Of a stretch of DNA of 64,000 nt, positions 18,102 to 27,051 are shown one piece after another. A model generated the notes under the pieces. It had not been told where the DNA came from and did not search any database. It saw only the letters and a list, made by a program, of their open reading frames with translations. The stretch's first letter is position 1. Each line of letters starts with the position of its first letter. This DNA comes from Sinorhizobium sp. RAC02 (GTDB taxonomy: Bacteria > Pseudomonadota > Alphaproteobacteria > Rhizobiales > Rhizobiaceae). The position numbers and the translations under genes are program-made. The DNA is taken from positions 2,614,001-2,678,000 of the forward strand of contig NZ_CP016450.1 in assembly GCF_001713395.1 (NCBI RefSeq), in the 5' to 3' direction.

Positions 18102-18208
18102 CTCTTCCGGCCGGCGGCCGATCCTTCGCAATCCACAAAGAGGTACCGCAGGGCAAAAACTTGCGCTATAGGCCTGCGGATATTCGTGCTGCTTAGATGG
18201 GGTTTTTC

Positions 18209-18835
18209 ATGGCAAGTGCAATCCGGTATCACGAAGGTGACATCTCGGCGGCCGATGCGGCCCGCTATACCGGCGCGATCGCCATCGACACCGAGACGCT
18301 CGGCCTGATCCCGCGCCGCGACCGGCTGTGCGTGGTGCAGCTTTCGCCGGGCAACGGCACGGCGGATGTCATCCGCATCGCTGCCGGCCAGAAGGAAGCG
18401 CCGAACCTCGTCGCCATGCTGGAAGACCCGAGCCGCCAGAAGATTTTTCACTACGGCCGCTTCGATATCGCCGTGCTGTTCCATACCTTCGGCGTCACCA
18501 CCACGCCGGTCTTCTGCACCAAGATCGCGTCGCGCCTGACGCGTACCTACACCGACCGGCACGGTCTGAAGGACAATCTCAAGGAAATGCTCGAAGTCGA
18601 CATTTCCAAACATCAGCAGTCCTCCGACTGGGCGGCCGAAACGCTGTCGCCGGCGCAGCTCGATTATGCCGCGTCCGACGTGCTCCACCTCCACGCGCTG
18701 CGCGACAAGCTCAATGCCCGCCTCGTGCGCGATGGCCGGCTTGCCCATGCGGATGCCTGCTTCGCCTTCCTGCCGACCCGCGCCAAGCTCGATCTGCTCG
18801 GCTGGGACGAGACCGACATTTTCGCACATAGCTGA
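18209..18835 (+). CDS. nrnC: NrnC-type 3'-5' exoribonuclease (RNase D-like, DEDDy)
   Basis: 208 residues, a single DEDDy exonuclease domain without the HRDC domains of true RNase D. The exonuclease motifs are AIDTETLG (Exo I), HYGRFDIAVL (Exo II) and YAASDVLHLH with the tyrosine (Exo III). Length and sequence, including TKIASRLTRTYTDRHGLK and QQSSDWAAETLS, match NrnC of Bartonella, which degrades dinucleotides and replaces Orn in many alphaproteobacteria. The start could also be ATG 18197. A DUF817 gene begins 8 bases after the stop, so the two are cotranscribed. Confidence 0.9.
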   Translation: MASAIRYHEGDISAADAARYTGAIAIDTETLGLIPRRDRLCVVQLSPGNGTADVIRIAAGQKEAPNLVAMLEDPSRQKIFHYGRFDIAVLFHTFGVTTTPVFCTKIASRLTRTYTDRHGLKDNLKEMLEVDISKHQQSSDWAAETLSPAQLDYAASDVLHLHALRDKLNARLVRDGRLAHADACFAFLPTRAKLDLLGWDETDIFAHS

Positions 18836-18843
18836 GCCAGTCC

Positions 18844-19716
18844 GTGGAAAACGGACAGCAGCACCAGACCGGGCCGGCGCTGGAACCGCTGCGACGGCTG
18901 ATCCGCGGCCGGCTTGCGGCCCTCCCGCCCGGGCTTGCCGAGTTCATCCTGTTCGGCCTGAAGCAAGCCTGGGCCTGCCTGTTCGGCGCCCTCATGCTCG
19001 GGCTGATCATCCTGACGAAACTCGTCTGGCAGCCCGATTGGCCGATCCATCGCTACGACGCCCTCTTCCTGATGGCACTCGCCATCCAGGTCACCTTCCT
19101 CAAGCTGAGGATGGAGAGCCTGGAAGAGGCGAAGGTCATCCTGATCTATCATCTCGTCGGCACGGCCATGGAGATCTTCAAGGTCCATATGGGCTCCTGG
19201 GTCTATCCGGAGGACGCTGTCTTCCGCATTGGCGGCGTGCCGCTGTTTTCCGGTTTCATGTATGCCTCGGTCGGCAGCTACATGGCGCGTGCCATCCGCA
19301 TCTTCGACATGCGCTTCACGCACTATCCGTCCTTCTGGATGACAGCGCTGCTGGCAATCGCCATCTACGTCAATTTCTACATGCACCACTTCATCATCGA
19401 TATCCGCATGGTGCTGTTTGCGGCGACGGTGCTGCTGTTCTGGCGGGTGCGTATCTATTATACGGTGGAGGCGAAGCCGCGCTGGATGCCGCTCGTCGTC
19501 GCGGCCTTCCTCACCAGCATCTTCCTCTGGATCGCGGAAAACATCGGTACGGCGACGGGTGTGTGGCTCTATCCGGGGCAAAAGACCTGGCACATGGTGC
19601 CCTTCACCAAGCTCGGATCGTGGTATCTCCTGCTCTATGTCAGCTTCGTGCTGGTGACGGTCGTCTGCCGGCCGCAGCCGCCGGATACCCCCGAAATCCG
19701 ACGGGCACAGGATTAA
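18844..19716 (+). CDS. DUF817 family integral membrane protein
   Basis: 290 residues from a GTG start, with about seven or eight hydrophobic helices. Conserved polar pieces include EIFKVHMGSWVYPE, VPLFSGFMYASVGSYMARA and WIAENIGTATGVWLYPGQ, the marks of DUF817. Function is unknown; the buried Trp, His and Glu residues suggest a transporter or membrane enzyme. It follows nrnC by 8 bases. The last codons run into a CtrA-type box at 19713-19727. Confidence 0.82.
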   Translation: MENGQQHQTGPALEPLRRLIRGRLAALPPGLAEFILFGLKQAWACLFGALMLGLIILTKLVWQPDWPIHRYDALFLMALAIQVTFLKLRMESLEEAKVILIYHLVGTAMEIFKVHMGSWVYPEDAVFRIGGVPLFSGFMYASVGSYMARAIRIFDMRFTHYPSFWMTALLAIAIYVNFYMHHFIIDIRMVLFAATVLLFWRVRIYYTVEAKPRWMPLVVAAFLTSIFLWIAENIGTATGVWLYPGQKTWHMVPFTKLGSWYLLLYVSFVLVTVVCRPQPPDTPEIRRAQD

Positions 19717-19727
19717 CGCCTGGTTAA
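19713..19727 (+). promoter_or_regulatory. Putative CtrA box (TTAA-N7-TTAA)
   Basis: TTAA (19713-19716), seven bases, then TTAA (19724-19727) is an exact match to the full CtrA consensus. It overlaps the stop codon of the DUF817 gene and lies 38 bases upstream of ATG 19766, a good place to bind at or near the promoter. Occupancy by CtrA is inferred from the motif only. Confidence 0.5.
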
Positions 19728-19765
19728 TAGACCCGTCCTATCCTCCGATGAGACCGGAGGTTGCC

Positions 19766-21016
19766 ATGTTGACACCCCTGCAGAGCGCGCAATCCACTGC
19801 CGCCGTATCGGCGATGCAGTCGATCGTCGAGACACTGGAGGAACGCCAGCGCAAGGAAGCGGAGAAGGCGAGCGGGCGCAAGCCCGACGAAATCCGAGAG
19901 CAGACCCATCTGCGCTCGGACGACACGGCACGCCAGGCGAACGCCCGTATCAACGAACATTTCTTCGGCAGCAATGCCGGAGCCGAAGACACGCTTGCCA
20001 AGCTGGTGTCCCGTTTCAGTGATGCACTCGGCCTCACCCAGCAGGATGGTGAATCCAGCCGGCAATTCGCCCAGCGCCTTGCCGACCAGTTGACGCTCAT
20101 CGACGGCATCGCACTTCCCGCCAAGGGAAGCACGCTCAACGTCACCCTCGGCTCGCTCGGCACGACACTAACTGCCGTCAAGCAGGCGATGAGCGGCCCC
20201 TCCGACGATGCGACGGCAAACCTCGTCGCACGCCTCGCGCTGACCGCCGACGTGACGCAGGGCGAAGACGAGACGGACGCCGACTTCGAACAGCGCCTCT
20301 CCGGCATGCTGACGCGCCAGCGCGGCGAGTTGCCTGCCGATATCGCGACGCTTGAAAAGAAGACCGGCCTCTCCGAGCTCGGCCTCGCAGCGAGCGACCT
20401 CGTTGCCGCGATCCGCAATCCCTACGGCACCGAAGCCGAGCGGGTGAAGGAAGCGCTGGCCGAGAAGGCGCATGATGAAAAGGCGCTGACGCCCGAGATG
20501 CAGAAGGTGCTTGCCCGTCTGGAAGACGCGGCGAACCCGAAATCGATCGAGGAACTGAAGCTCGACCGCACCCGGCGGGACCCGACCCGCGTCGAGGATG
20601 CGGAGACGCGCAAAGAGCGCGAAGACACGATCCGCAAGCTGGAAGCCGGCAAGAAGCTCGAGGATGTACAGGAGCTTCAGGACGCTGTCGGCGAAGCCCA
20701 CGAAGACGCGAGCGCCGGCAAGACGAAAGACAAGAAAGCCGCCGATCCGTCCGCCGCTGCGCTCGATACCATTCAGTTGCTCGCGGCAGGCGCGGAAGCC
20801 ACCGATATTACCGACAAAGCGCCTGCGAAAACCAACGACAATCTGTTCACGGGCAAGGAAGCCGCGGCCGAAACCACCGGCGAGGCGATCCGCAACCTTG
20901 ATGCGGCAAGCACCCGAGAACTGGAAGAGCGGGAAGAGGCGAAGAAAGAAGTCTTTGCACTGCGGGTCGACGACAACGGCATCTACGATCTGATCACGCG
21001 CCAGCTCGTCGCCTGA
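19766..21016 (+). CDS. Unrecognised acidic helical protein with IRNPxGxEA motif and internal duplication
   Basis: 416 residues from ATG 19766, which follows CGGAGG by 6 bases. There is no signal peptide or membrane segment; the protein is rich in Glu, Asp, Lys and Ala and should be mostly helical. Two modules 73 residues apart share TQ-x(8)-F-x-Q-R-L (from residues 91 and 164). IRNPYGTEA at 216-224 matches a motif that occurs three times in the protein at 23204-25150. The region from about 255 to 330 looks like a charged coiled coil. I do not recognise a family. A CtrA-type box just upstream suggests cell-cycle or motility-linked expression. Confidence 0.78.
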   Translation: MLTPLQSAQSTAAVSAMQSIVETLEERQRKEAEKASGRKPDEIREQTHLRSDDTARQANARINEHFFGSNAGAEDTLAKLVSRFSDALGLTQQDGESSRQFAQRLADQLTLIDGIALPAKGSTLNVTLGSLGTTLTAVKQAMSGPSDDATANLVARLALTADVTQGEDETDADFEQRLSGMLTRQRGELPADIATLEKKTGLSELGLAASDLVAAIRNPYGTEAERVKEALAEKAHDEKALTPEMQKVLARLEDAANPKSIEELKLDRTRRDPTRVEDAETRKEREDTIRKLEAGKKLEDVQELQDAVGEAHEDASAGKTKDKKAADPSAAALDTIQLLAAGAEATDITDKAPAKTNDNLFTGKEAAAETTGEAIRNLDAASTRELEEREEAKKEVFALRVDDNGIYDLITRQLVA

Positions 21017-21019
21017 CGC

Positions 21020-21355
21020 CTACGCCTTCCGCCGCACGATACCGAGCCTTGCAATCACCTCGGGCGGAATGCCGTAGCGGCGGACGGCGTCCTTCTGGCT
21101 GCGCAGGCCGCACATTTCCCGCTGGATGAAGAAGGCCCAGACCTTGTCGGCCGCGTCGTTCAGCAGGTCTTCGCGTTCGCCATTGCCGCATCCCGCGGCA
21201 AGGCGTTCACTGAGCAGCGCCAGCGCCTTCTCGACCTTCAGCCCGTGCCGGCCGAGCGCATCGGCCCGCTCGGACATCAACTCGTATTCGAGGATATTGA
21301 GCCCTGTATCCTTGGTGAAGGAGGGGGCAAGGGCCTGTGGCGGGCGAACCGTCAT
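21020..21355 (-). CDS. Small conserved protein, DUF6665-like
   Basis: 111 residues, soluble. The pattern GLNILEYELMSERADALG, then WAFFIQREMCGLRS and RRYGIPPEVIARLG near the end, resembles a small rhizobial family I believe is DUF6665; I am not certain of the number. The function is unknown. The ATG follows GGAGACGAG. It converges with the preceding plus-strand gene, with only 3 bases between stop codons, and lies 57 bases downstream of nadV on the other side. Confidence 0.7.
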   Translation of the reverse strand: MTVRPPQALAPSFTKDTGLNILEYELMSERADALGRHGLKVEKALALLSERLAAGCGNGEREDLLNDAADKVWAFFIQREMCGLRSQKDAVRRYGIPPEVIARLGIVRRKA

Positions 21356-21412
21356 CTCTCGTCTCCAGTCAACGAGCGAAAGATGGCGCGGACCGCGTGC
21401 TGTTGCAAGAGG

Positions 21413-22795
21413 TCAGACGGCGCGGGCACGGATCTCGTCGAAGGTCCAGTCGCGCAGCAGCTGGCCGTCGCGCCAGACCGGTTGAAGCAGGTTCTCGCGG
21501 CCCACCAGCTGGTCGCTGCGGACGGCTTCCAGACCGCCGGCGCCTGCTACTACGGCCTGTCGGCCACCCTTCGAGGCCTTGAGGTTCATGGTCGCCGGGC
21601 GCTTGAACACGTCATGCCAGGCGCCCTGCGTGTCCTGCCGCGCATTGGCCTTCATGGCGAAGGAATAGGTGTCGCGATTGACCTTCTGCAAAAGCCCCGC
21701 GCCCATGCCGAAGGCGATGTTCTCCGCCGAGAAGCCGAAAGCCTCCAGCCGACCGAGGATGAGACCGATATCGCCCGGCGAAATGCCGTCGCCCTGGATG
21801 ACGCGCACGCTGTTGTCCAGCACCTTGTAACCCTTGGCATTGAGGTGCGTGCCAAAGGCATAGGCGAGCTGGCGCACGACCTGCACCGGCGTCTCCACCG
21901 GGTCGCCGCTATCCGGCCGGACGACGAGCGTGCCGCCGGCAGACTGCACCCGGTCCTTGAGCTGCTTGCCCCAGATTTCCGTGACGGCATTGTTAATGTC
22001 GTAGCTGTCCGACACGACGGCATAGAGCCCCTTGGCGCCGAACTTGTCGATCATGTTGCCATAGGCATCCGCTTCATGCTCCTGGCCCCAGGAGGTCATT
22101 GTCGAGTGCTCCGATGCCGGGATCGAAAACCCAGCCATGTCCGCACCGTAGTAGCGGCGTGCAAAGAGCACCGCGCTCACCGTATCCGTGCCCATGAAAT
22201 TGACGAGATGGGCCACGCCACCGATGCCCGCCTGCTCGAAGCTCGTGGTTCCACGCGCGCCAAAATCGTGCAGGCGGAAAGGCAAGACGGCGGCAGGGTC
22301 GTCGCAGGTCTTGTCGAGGATCGGCTGGATGATCTGCTTCACCTTGCGCGAGTTCGAGGCGACCGTGCTCGGATACCAGATGGCGCGCAGAAGCGAGGTC
22401 TCGATATAGGAGGTCAGCCAGTAGCAGTCGGGATCTGTGTTGACGACCTGCGCAACCGGTACGCCACGGCGCACCAACGTGCCCTCCGGCAGCGCCTCGA
22501 TGGAGAGCGGCAGGAAGCCACCATGTTTGTTGACGATATGCGTCCAGCCCGCGCGGTTGAACGGCAGGCCGTGCGCCGTCACGATCGCTTCGGCCTCGTC
22601 CACATCCGCTTCCGTCACCGGTTTCGAGAGATATTCCTTGAGGAACATCTGGAGGCCAAAGAACAGCACTTCCGCCTGCTCGGAATGGCCGCGTGCCTCG
22701 ACATAGGAGGAGATGGCGCGAGTTTCCGGCGGGTATTGCAGGTAGTGGCTGAACTTGTAGCTGTCGGTGTTGAGGATGAAGTTGGTGAGGTTCAT
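21413..22795 (-). CDS. nadV: Nicotinamide phosphoribosyltransferase
   Basis: 460 residues of the NAMPT/NadV family, which joins nicotinamide to phosphoribosyl pyrophosphate to give NMN for one-step NAD salvage. Characteristic stretches are NTDSYKFSHYLQYPP, FRLHDFGARGTTSFEQAG, SIPASEHSTMTSWG, VVSDSYDINNAV, VVRPDSGDPVETP and IQGDGISPGDIG. Together they hold the phosphate- and ribose-binding residues. Length is full. Neither a nudix hydrolase nor a second NAD gene lies next to it here. The gene is known from scattered bacteria and phages, so transfer is possible, but its composition matches the neighbours. Confidence 0.93.
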   Translation of the reverse strand: MNLTNFILNTDSYKFSHYLQYPPETRAISSYVEARGHSEQAEVLFFGLQMFLKEYLSKPVTEADVDEAEAIVTAHGLPFNRAGWTHIVNKHGGFLPLSIEALPEGTLVRRGVPVAQVVNTDPDCYWLTSYIETSLLRAIWYPSTVASNSRKVKQIIQPILDKTCDDPAAVLPFRLHDFGARGTTSFEQAGIGGVAHLVNFMGTDTVSAVLFARRYYGADMAGFSIPASEHSTMTSWGQEHEADAYGNMIDKFGAKGLYAVVSDSYDINNAVTEIWGKQLKDRVQSAGGTLVVRPDSGDPVETPVQVVRQLAYAFGTHLNAKGYKVLDNSVRVIQGDGISPGDIGLILGRLEAFGFSAENIAFGMGAGLLQKVNRDTYSFAMKANARQDTQGAWHDVFKRPATMNLKASKGGRQAVVAGAGGLEAVRSDQLVGRENLLQPVWRDGQLLRDWTFDEIRARAV

Positions 22796-22956
22796 CGAGG
22801 GATCTCCGCCGCATCCGCGGCCCGCATGTATCGGCGGTTAACAGTGTGGGGAAGATTTACGCGAGGTGAGCATAAGGGGCAAGCCCCTGTAAAAGAGGTG
22901 AAATCTTGCTGTCGTTGCTGCACATGCGAAGGTTTTTCGCCCGTATTAGAATTTCG

Positions 22957-22964
22957 TTAACCAT
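22957..22964 (+). promoter_or_regulatory. CtrA-like motif TTAACCAT upstream of the 648-residue repeat protein
   Basis: The 408-base gap between nadV and the next gene contains TTAACCAT, the short CtrA motif, about 240 bases before ATG 23204. The words TTAACCATAAA here also occur on the minus strand upstream of the che operon. No other gene or terminator was recognised in 22796-23203. Confidence 0.35.
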
Positions 22965-23203
22965 AAAATGCCATTTGTAAGGGTCAGTAGATGTTCGGAG
23001 TCCAGGGTTCCTCCCGTCCGGTACAGTTAAGCGGTTCAGTGCTTGCCGGGTTGCCCGCCGCCTCCGCGTAAAATGCCCGGTTCGTCCGGGCCGAATGCTC
23101 ACCCTTCGCAGCGTCGCGCATGATGCGCCATCCGACGGACGATGGAACATTGGCAGGCCTGGCGATGCGGGAACGCATCGGCGATGGAGAACAGGAGGCA
23201 GGC

Positions 23204-25150
23204 ATGCTGCCGCGCGTGGCAACAACGACCGGGACTTCGCAGCCCTCCCCCGCCCTTCCGGCGGGCGGCTCGGTCGATGCGACCGCCAGGCCGCAGCTCT
23301 CCGCCGCCGCACTCGCCAATCTTCGGGCGGACGTGCTGCTCCGGCTCATCGAAACCATGCTCAAGCATCTGCCGCCGGGCGCGGAGGCAACCCCCAGCCG
23401 TGACCTGCTCGAGACATTGCTTGTTGCGCTGAAGAGCCTGCCGGGCCGCGAGGGCGAGAATGGCCGCAAGCTTGCCGATATTCTCGCCAAGCTTCCGCCG
23501 GAACTTCGCCCGAGCGTGGAAAAGCTGATCAGCACCGTGCTCTCCTCCATGCCCACGCGTAGTCTGATCGAAATCATTCGCAACCCGAACGGGCCGGAGG
23601 CGCAGAAACTCGCCACCCTGATCGCGACCAGCCTTTCGCTTCCTGACGGTGGCGACTTTCATGGCGGAGGTGCGGAACATCCGCAGAAACCGCTCGGCCT
23701 GACGCTCCAGCAGCTCGCCATTCTCGACCGCCAGGGCAGCAACCCGCTCTCCGCCATTCCGGCGCGTGTGCTTGCCGAGGCCCTGCGCAATCCAAGCGGG
23801 CCGGAAGCTCAAAAGCTTGCCAGTCTTATCGCAACGGGCCTTCCGATCGCCGACGAAGGTGGGGCAGAGCACCAGCAGAAGCCGATTGGCCTTGCCAATC
23901 AGCAGCTTGGCATCATCGGCCGCCAGGGCAATCTGCTCTCTGCCATTCCGGCGCGCGTGCTCGCTGAGATCCTGCGCAATCCGAGCGGGCCGGAAGCGCA
24001 AAAACTGGCCGCTCTCCTTGCGAACGTCGATCTCGACCAGGGCGACAACAGCTTTCATCCCGCCGGCGCGGAGCGCAAACCACTCGGCCTGACCGCCCAG
24101 CAACTTATCGCCATCGGCCGCCAAGGCACGCAGCAGGCAGGGCAATCCGGGGATGCCCGTGCGCTGCAAGCGGCACTGAAAAGCATCTTCGATGCCGACG
24201 GCAGCAGCAAGCCACGCGCCGTGGTGGCACGCGCGGCCGAGACCGTTGCCGGCCGGCTGAATCCCGCCTTGGTAAACCGCTTGCCCGCCGAAACAAATGT
24301 GGCAGCCCGGACGGAACTGCATCCGCCGCTGCCCAGCGCCAAACGCGGCGACCAGCAGCCCGTGGAAGCCGTAGCAGGGGTCGTCCGCCACGGTGACCAT
24401 GCGGAAGAACCTGAAACCACGACACCGGCCGCAAAGCGGGAAGAACCGCCCGCAAAGACACAGACCGCCAACGCAACGGGACAGGCACTGGCCCGCAGCG
24501 TGCTGCAAGCCGTGGCACGCGATGTGCCGCCCGCCCTGCTGATGCAGGCAGTGGCTCATCTGGTCGAAAACCTCTCACCCGAGGAAGCAAGCTTTCTTCG
24601 GGCGCTGCTGGAGCGACCGATCGATGCGATGGTTGAGCCGGAAACCGAACGCGCCGAGACCGGCCACCCGGAGGAGAGCGTACAGCAGGCCATCGAGACC
24701 GAAACGGCGGCCGAAGGCAGCAAGGCAAAGCCTGAAACCGCCCTCTCCTCGCCACGGCAGGTTACAGAGCAGGACGAGGTACTGCCGATGCCGGCTCGCT
24801 CAGCCGCCCAATCGGCAACGGTGGTTGACGTGACGCCGGACAGGTTGCTCGCGGCAGCGATGCCGCGTGACGGAATACCGCTTGCCTTCGTTCCCTACCT
24901 GCCTGCCGAGGAAGACCTCGAATGGTCGGAGAACAGGAATACGGAAGACGACGAGGCTGCCGATGAAGACGCGGCAGACAGTGAAGCCGGGGGCGACGAC
25001 ACAGCGCAACAGGACGCGGAAGCGGACGCCTCCGATGACGAGCCTGAAAGCGCCGACATGGCCCGCAAGCGCGAGAAGACGGCGGAGATGGTCGGCGTGA
25101 TCGAGCCCGGCCTCGTCTTCTACCAGAAGCTTGGCGACTACTGGGCCTGA
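23204..25150 (+). CDS. Unrecognised large acidic repeat protein with three IRNPxGxEA modules
   Basis: 648 residues from ATG 23204, preceded by AGGAGG at 5 bases; an ATG at 23120 in the same frame has no such site. There is no signal peptide and no membrane segment. Residues 116-312 hold three modules of 63-69 residues, each with (I/L)RNPxGPEAQKLAxL followed by KPxGLxxQQLxxIxRQG. The same IRNP motif occurs once in the protein at 19766-21016. The middle is Pro/Ala/Glu-rich and the last 130 residues are strongly acidic, ending VFYQKLGDYWA. Function is unknown. The modular helical build suggests a scaffold or a long secreted or structural protein. Confidence 0.78.
   Translation: MLPRVATTTGTSQPSPALPAGGSVDATARPQLSAAALANLRADVLLRLIETMLKHLPPGAEATPSRDLLETLLVALKSLPGREGENGRKLADILAKLPPELRPSVEKLISTVLSSMPTRSLIEIIRNPNGPEAQKLATLIATSLSLPDGGDFHGGGAEHPQKPLGLTLQQLAILDRQGSNPLSAIPARVLAEALRNPSGPEAQKLASLIATGLPIADEGGAEHQQKPIGLANQQLGIIGRQGNLLSAIPARVLAEILRNPSGPEAQKLAALLANVDLDQGDNSFHPAGAERKPLGLTAQQLIAIGRQGTQQAGQSGDARALQAALKSIFDADGSSKPRAVVARAAETVAGRLNPALVNRLPAETNVAARTELHPPLPSAKRGDQQPVEAVAGVVRHGDHAEEPETTTPAAKREEPPAKTQTANATGQALARSVLQAVARDVPPALLMQAVAHLVENLSPEEASFLRALLERPIDAMVEPETERAETGHPEESVQQAIETETAAEGSKAKPETALSSPRQVTEQDEVLPMPARSAAQSATVVDVTPDRLLAAAMPRDGIPLAFVPYLPAEEDLEWSENRNTEDDEAADEDAADSEAGGDDTAQQDAEADASDDEPESADMARKREKTAEMVGVIEPGLVFYQKLGDYWA
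23549..24139 (+). repeat. Three in-frame tandem modules inside the repeat protein gene
   Basis: The DNA encodes three consecutive modules of roughly 190-207 bases, cores at residues 125-133, 194-202 and 257-265 of the product. Copies 2 and 3 are the closest: both read LSAIPARVLAE before LRNPSGPEAQKLA. Copy 3 diverges towards its end. This is duplication within a gene, not an intergenic repeat. Confidence 0.85.
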
Positions 25151-25178
25151 GCGCCCCCCAAAAATCCGGCAACGAAAA

Positions 25179-25206
25179 AGCCCGCGGAGATCGCTCTCCG
25201 CGGGCT
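25179..25206. terminator. Rho-independent terminator shared by the repeat protein gene and rpsA
   Basis: A perfect 12-bp GC-rich stem: AGCCCGCGGAGA (25179-25190) pairs with TCTCCGCGGGCT (25195-25206), loop TCGC. A-rich sequence on the left and TCTT on the right let it act for both converging genes. Confidence 0.85.
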
Positions 25207-25230
25207 TCTTATTGGTCAGGTAAGCAAGGC

Positions 25231-26937
25231 TTACTCGGCGTTGTTGCGGTTCTTCAGAGCCGCGCCGAGGATGTCGCCGAGCGAAGCGCCGCTATCGGAC
25301 GAACCGAACTGTGCGACGGCTTCCTTCTCTTCAGCGATTTCCAGAGCCTTGATCGAAAGCTGGATCTTGCGATCCTTCTTCGAGAAGTTCAGGACGCGGG
25401 CGTCAACGGTCTGGCCGACCGAGAAACGCTCCGGACGCTGTTCGTCACGGTCACGCGACAGGTCGTTGCGGCGGATGAACGACGTGAGGTCTTCGTGGTT
25501 GACGAGCTTCACTTCGATGCCGCCATCGTTGATCGCGATGACTTCAGCCGAAACGACGGCATTCTTGCGCAGGTCGCCGGACGTGGCGGCATCGCCGACC
25601 GAGTCCTTGCCAAGCTGCTTGATGCCGAGCGAGATACGCTCCTTGTCGACGTCCACATCCAGAACGACAGCCTTGACGACGTCGCCCTTGTTGAACTCTT
25701 CGATGACCTGCTCGCCCGGACGGTTCCAGTCGAGGTCCGACAGGTGCACCATGCCGTCGACGTCGCCGTCGAGGCCGATGAACAGGCCGAATTCGGTCTT
25801 GTTCTTGACTTCGCCTTCAACTTCCGTGCCAGCCGGGTGGCTATGCGCGAATGCCTGCCACGGGTTCTCGAGGGTCTGCTTGAGACCGAGCGAGATGCGG
25901 CGCTTCGTCGGGTCGACTTCGAGAACGACCACGTCAACTTCCTGGCTGGTGGACAGGATCTTGCCGGGGTGAACGTTCTTCTTGGTCCAGGACATTTCGG
26001 AGATGTGGATCAGGCCTTCGATGCCCGGCTCCAGCTCGACGAACGCACCGTAGTCGGTGATGTTCGTAACCGTACCGGAAATCTTCTTGCCGGTCGGGTA
26101 CTTGGTGCCGATGCCATCCCACGGATCCGACTCGAGCTGCTTCATGCCGAGCGAGATACGGTGGGTTTCCTGGTTGATGCGGATGATCTGAACCTTGACC
26201 TGCTGGCCAATGGACAGGATTTCCGACGGGTGGTTGACGCGGCGCCAGGCCATGTCGGTGACGTGCAGCAGGCCGTCGATGCCGCCGAGGTCAACGAACG
26301 CACCGTAATCGGTGATGTTCTTGACGACGCCGTCAACAACCTGACCTTCTTCGAGGTTCTGAACGATTTCAGAACGCTGCTCGGCGCGCGACTCTTCAAG
26401 AACCGTACGGCGCGAAACAACGATGTTGCCGCGACGCTTGTCCATCTTGAGGATTTCGAAGGGCTGCGGGTTGTGCATGAGCGGCGTGACGTCGCGGATC
26501 GGACGGATGTCGACCTGCGAACGCGGCAGGAAGGCAACGGCGCCGTCGAGATCGACGGTGAAGCCACCCTTGACCTGGTTGAAGATGACGCCTTCAACGC
26601 GCTCGCCGGCTTCGAACTTGACTTCGAGCTTGGCCCAGCTCTCTTCGCGGCGAGCCTTTTCGCGCGACAGAACAGCTTCGCCCAGCGCGTTTTCGATGCG
26701 CTCGACATAGACTTCGACTTCGTCGCCGACCTTCAGCGTGCCGTCCTTGGACTTGGCACCGAATTCCTTCAGCGGTACGCGGCCTTCAACCTTGAGGCCG
26801 ACGTCGATGATGGCGACGTCCTTTTCGATGGCTGTAACGATACCCTTGGCAACATAGCCTTCGGCGAGATCGTTGGTGGCAAAAGATTCCTGCAGCAGGG
26901 CTGCGAAATCTTCGCGCGTGGGGTTTGCTTGAGACAT
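25231..26937 (-). CDS. rpsA: 30S ribosomal protein S1
   Basis: 568 residues from ATG 26937 (MSQANPTRED), with AGGAG upstream; the longer frame to 26997 is not needed. Six S1 RNA-binding domains follow each other, with typical strands such as GIVTAIEKDVAIIDVGLK, GTVTNITDYGAFVELEPGIEGLIHIS and VVDGVVKNITDYGAFVDLGG. S1 holds mRNA on the small subunit during initiation. The gene follows cmk, the usual alphaproteobacterial arrangement, and ends at the hairpin at 25179-25206. Confidence 0.98.
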   Translation of the reverse strand: MSQANPTREDFAALLQESFATNDLAEGYVAKGIVTAIEKDVAIIDVGLKVEGRVPLKEFGAKSKDGTLKVGDEVEVYVERIENALGEAVLSREKARREESWAKLEVKFEAGERVEGVIFNQVKGGFTVDLDGAVAFLPRSQVDIRPIRDVTPLMHNPQPFEILKMDKRRGNIVVSRRTVLEESRAEQRSEIVQNLEEGQVVDGVVKNITDYGAFVDLGGIDGLLHVTDMAWRRVNHPSEILSIGQQVKVQIIRINQETHRISLGMKQLESDPWDGIGTKYPTGKKISGTVTNITDYGAFVELEPGIEGLIHISEMSWTKKNVHPGKILSTSQEVDVVVLEVDPTKRRISLGLKQTLENPWQAFAHSHPAGTEVEGEVKNKTEFGLFIGLDGDVDGMVHLSDLDWNRPGEQVIEEFNKGDVVKAVVLDVDVDKERISLGIKQLGKDSVGDAATSGDLRKNAVVSAEVIAINDGGIEVKLVNHEDLTSFIRRNDLSRDRDEQRPERFSVGQTVDARVLNFSKKDRKIQLSIKALEIAEEKEAVAQFGSSDSGASLGDILGAALKNRNNAE

Positions 26938-27051
26938 GAAAACTCCTGGTGTGCCTCTCGGGCACAGGCGCCGGGGGTTAGCGTTGATGATAAACAAAAC
27001 TTTGTCCGCTGCCTCAAGGGCAGCTAATCCGGCGCGGGGACAGGCCTCGTT

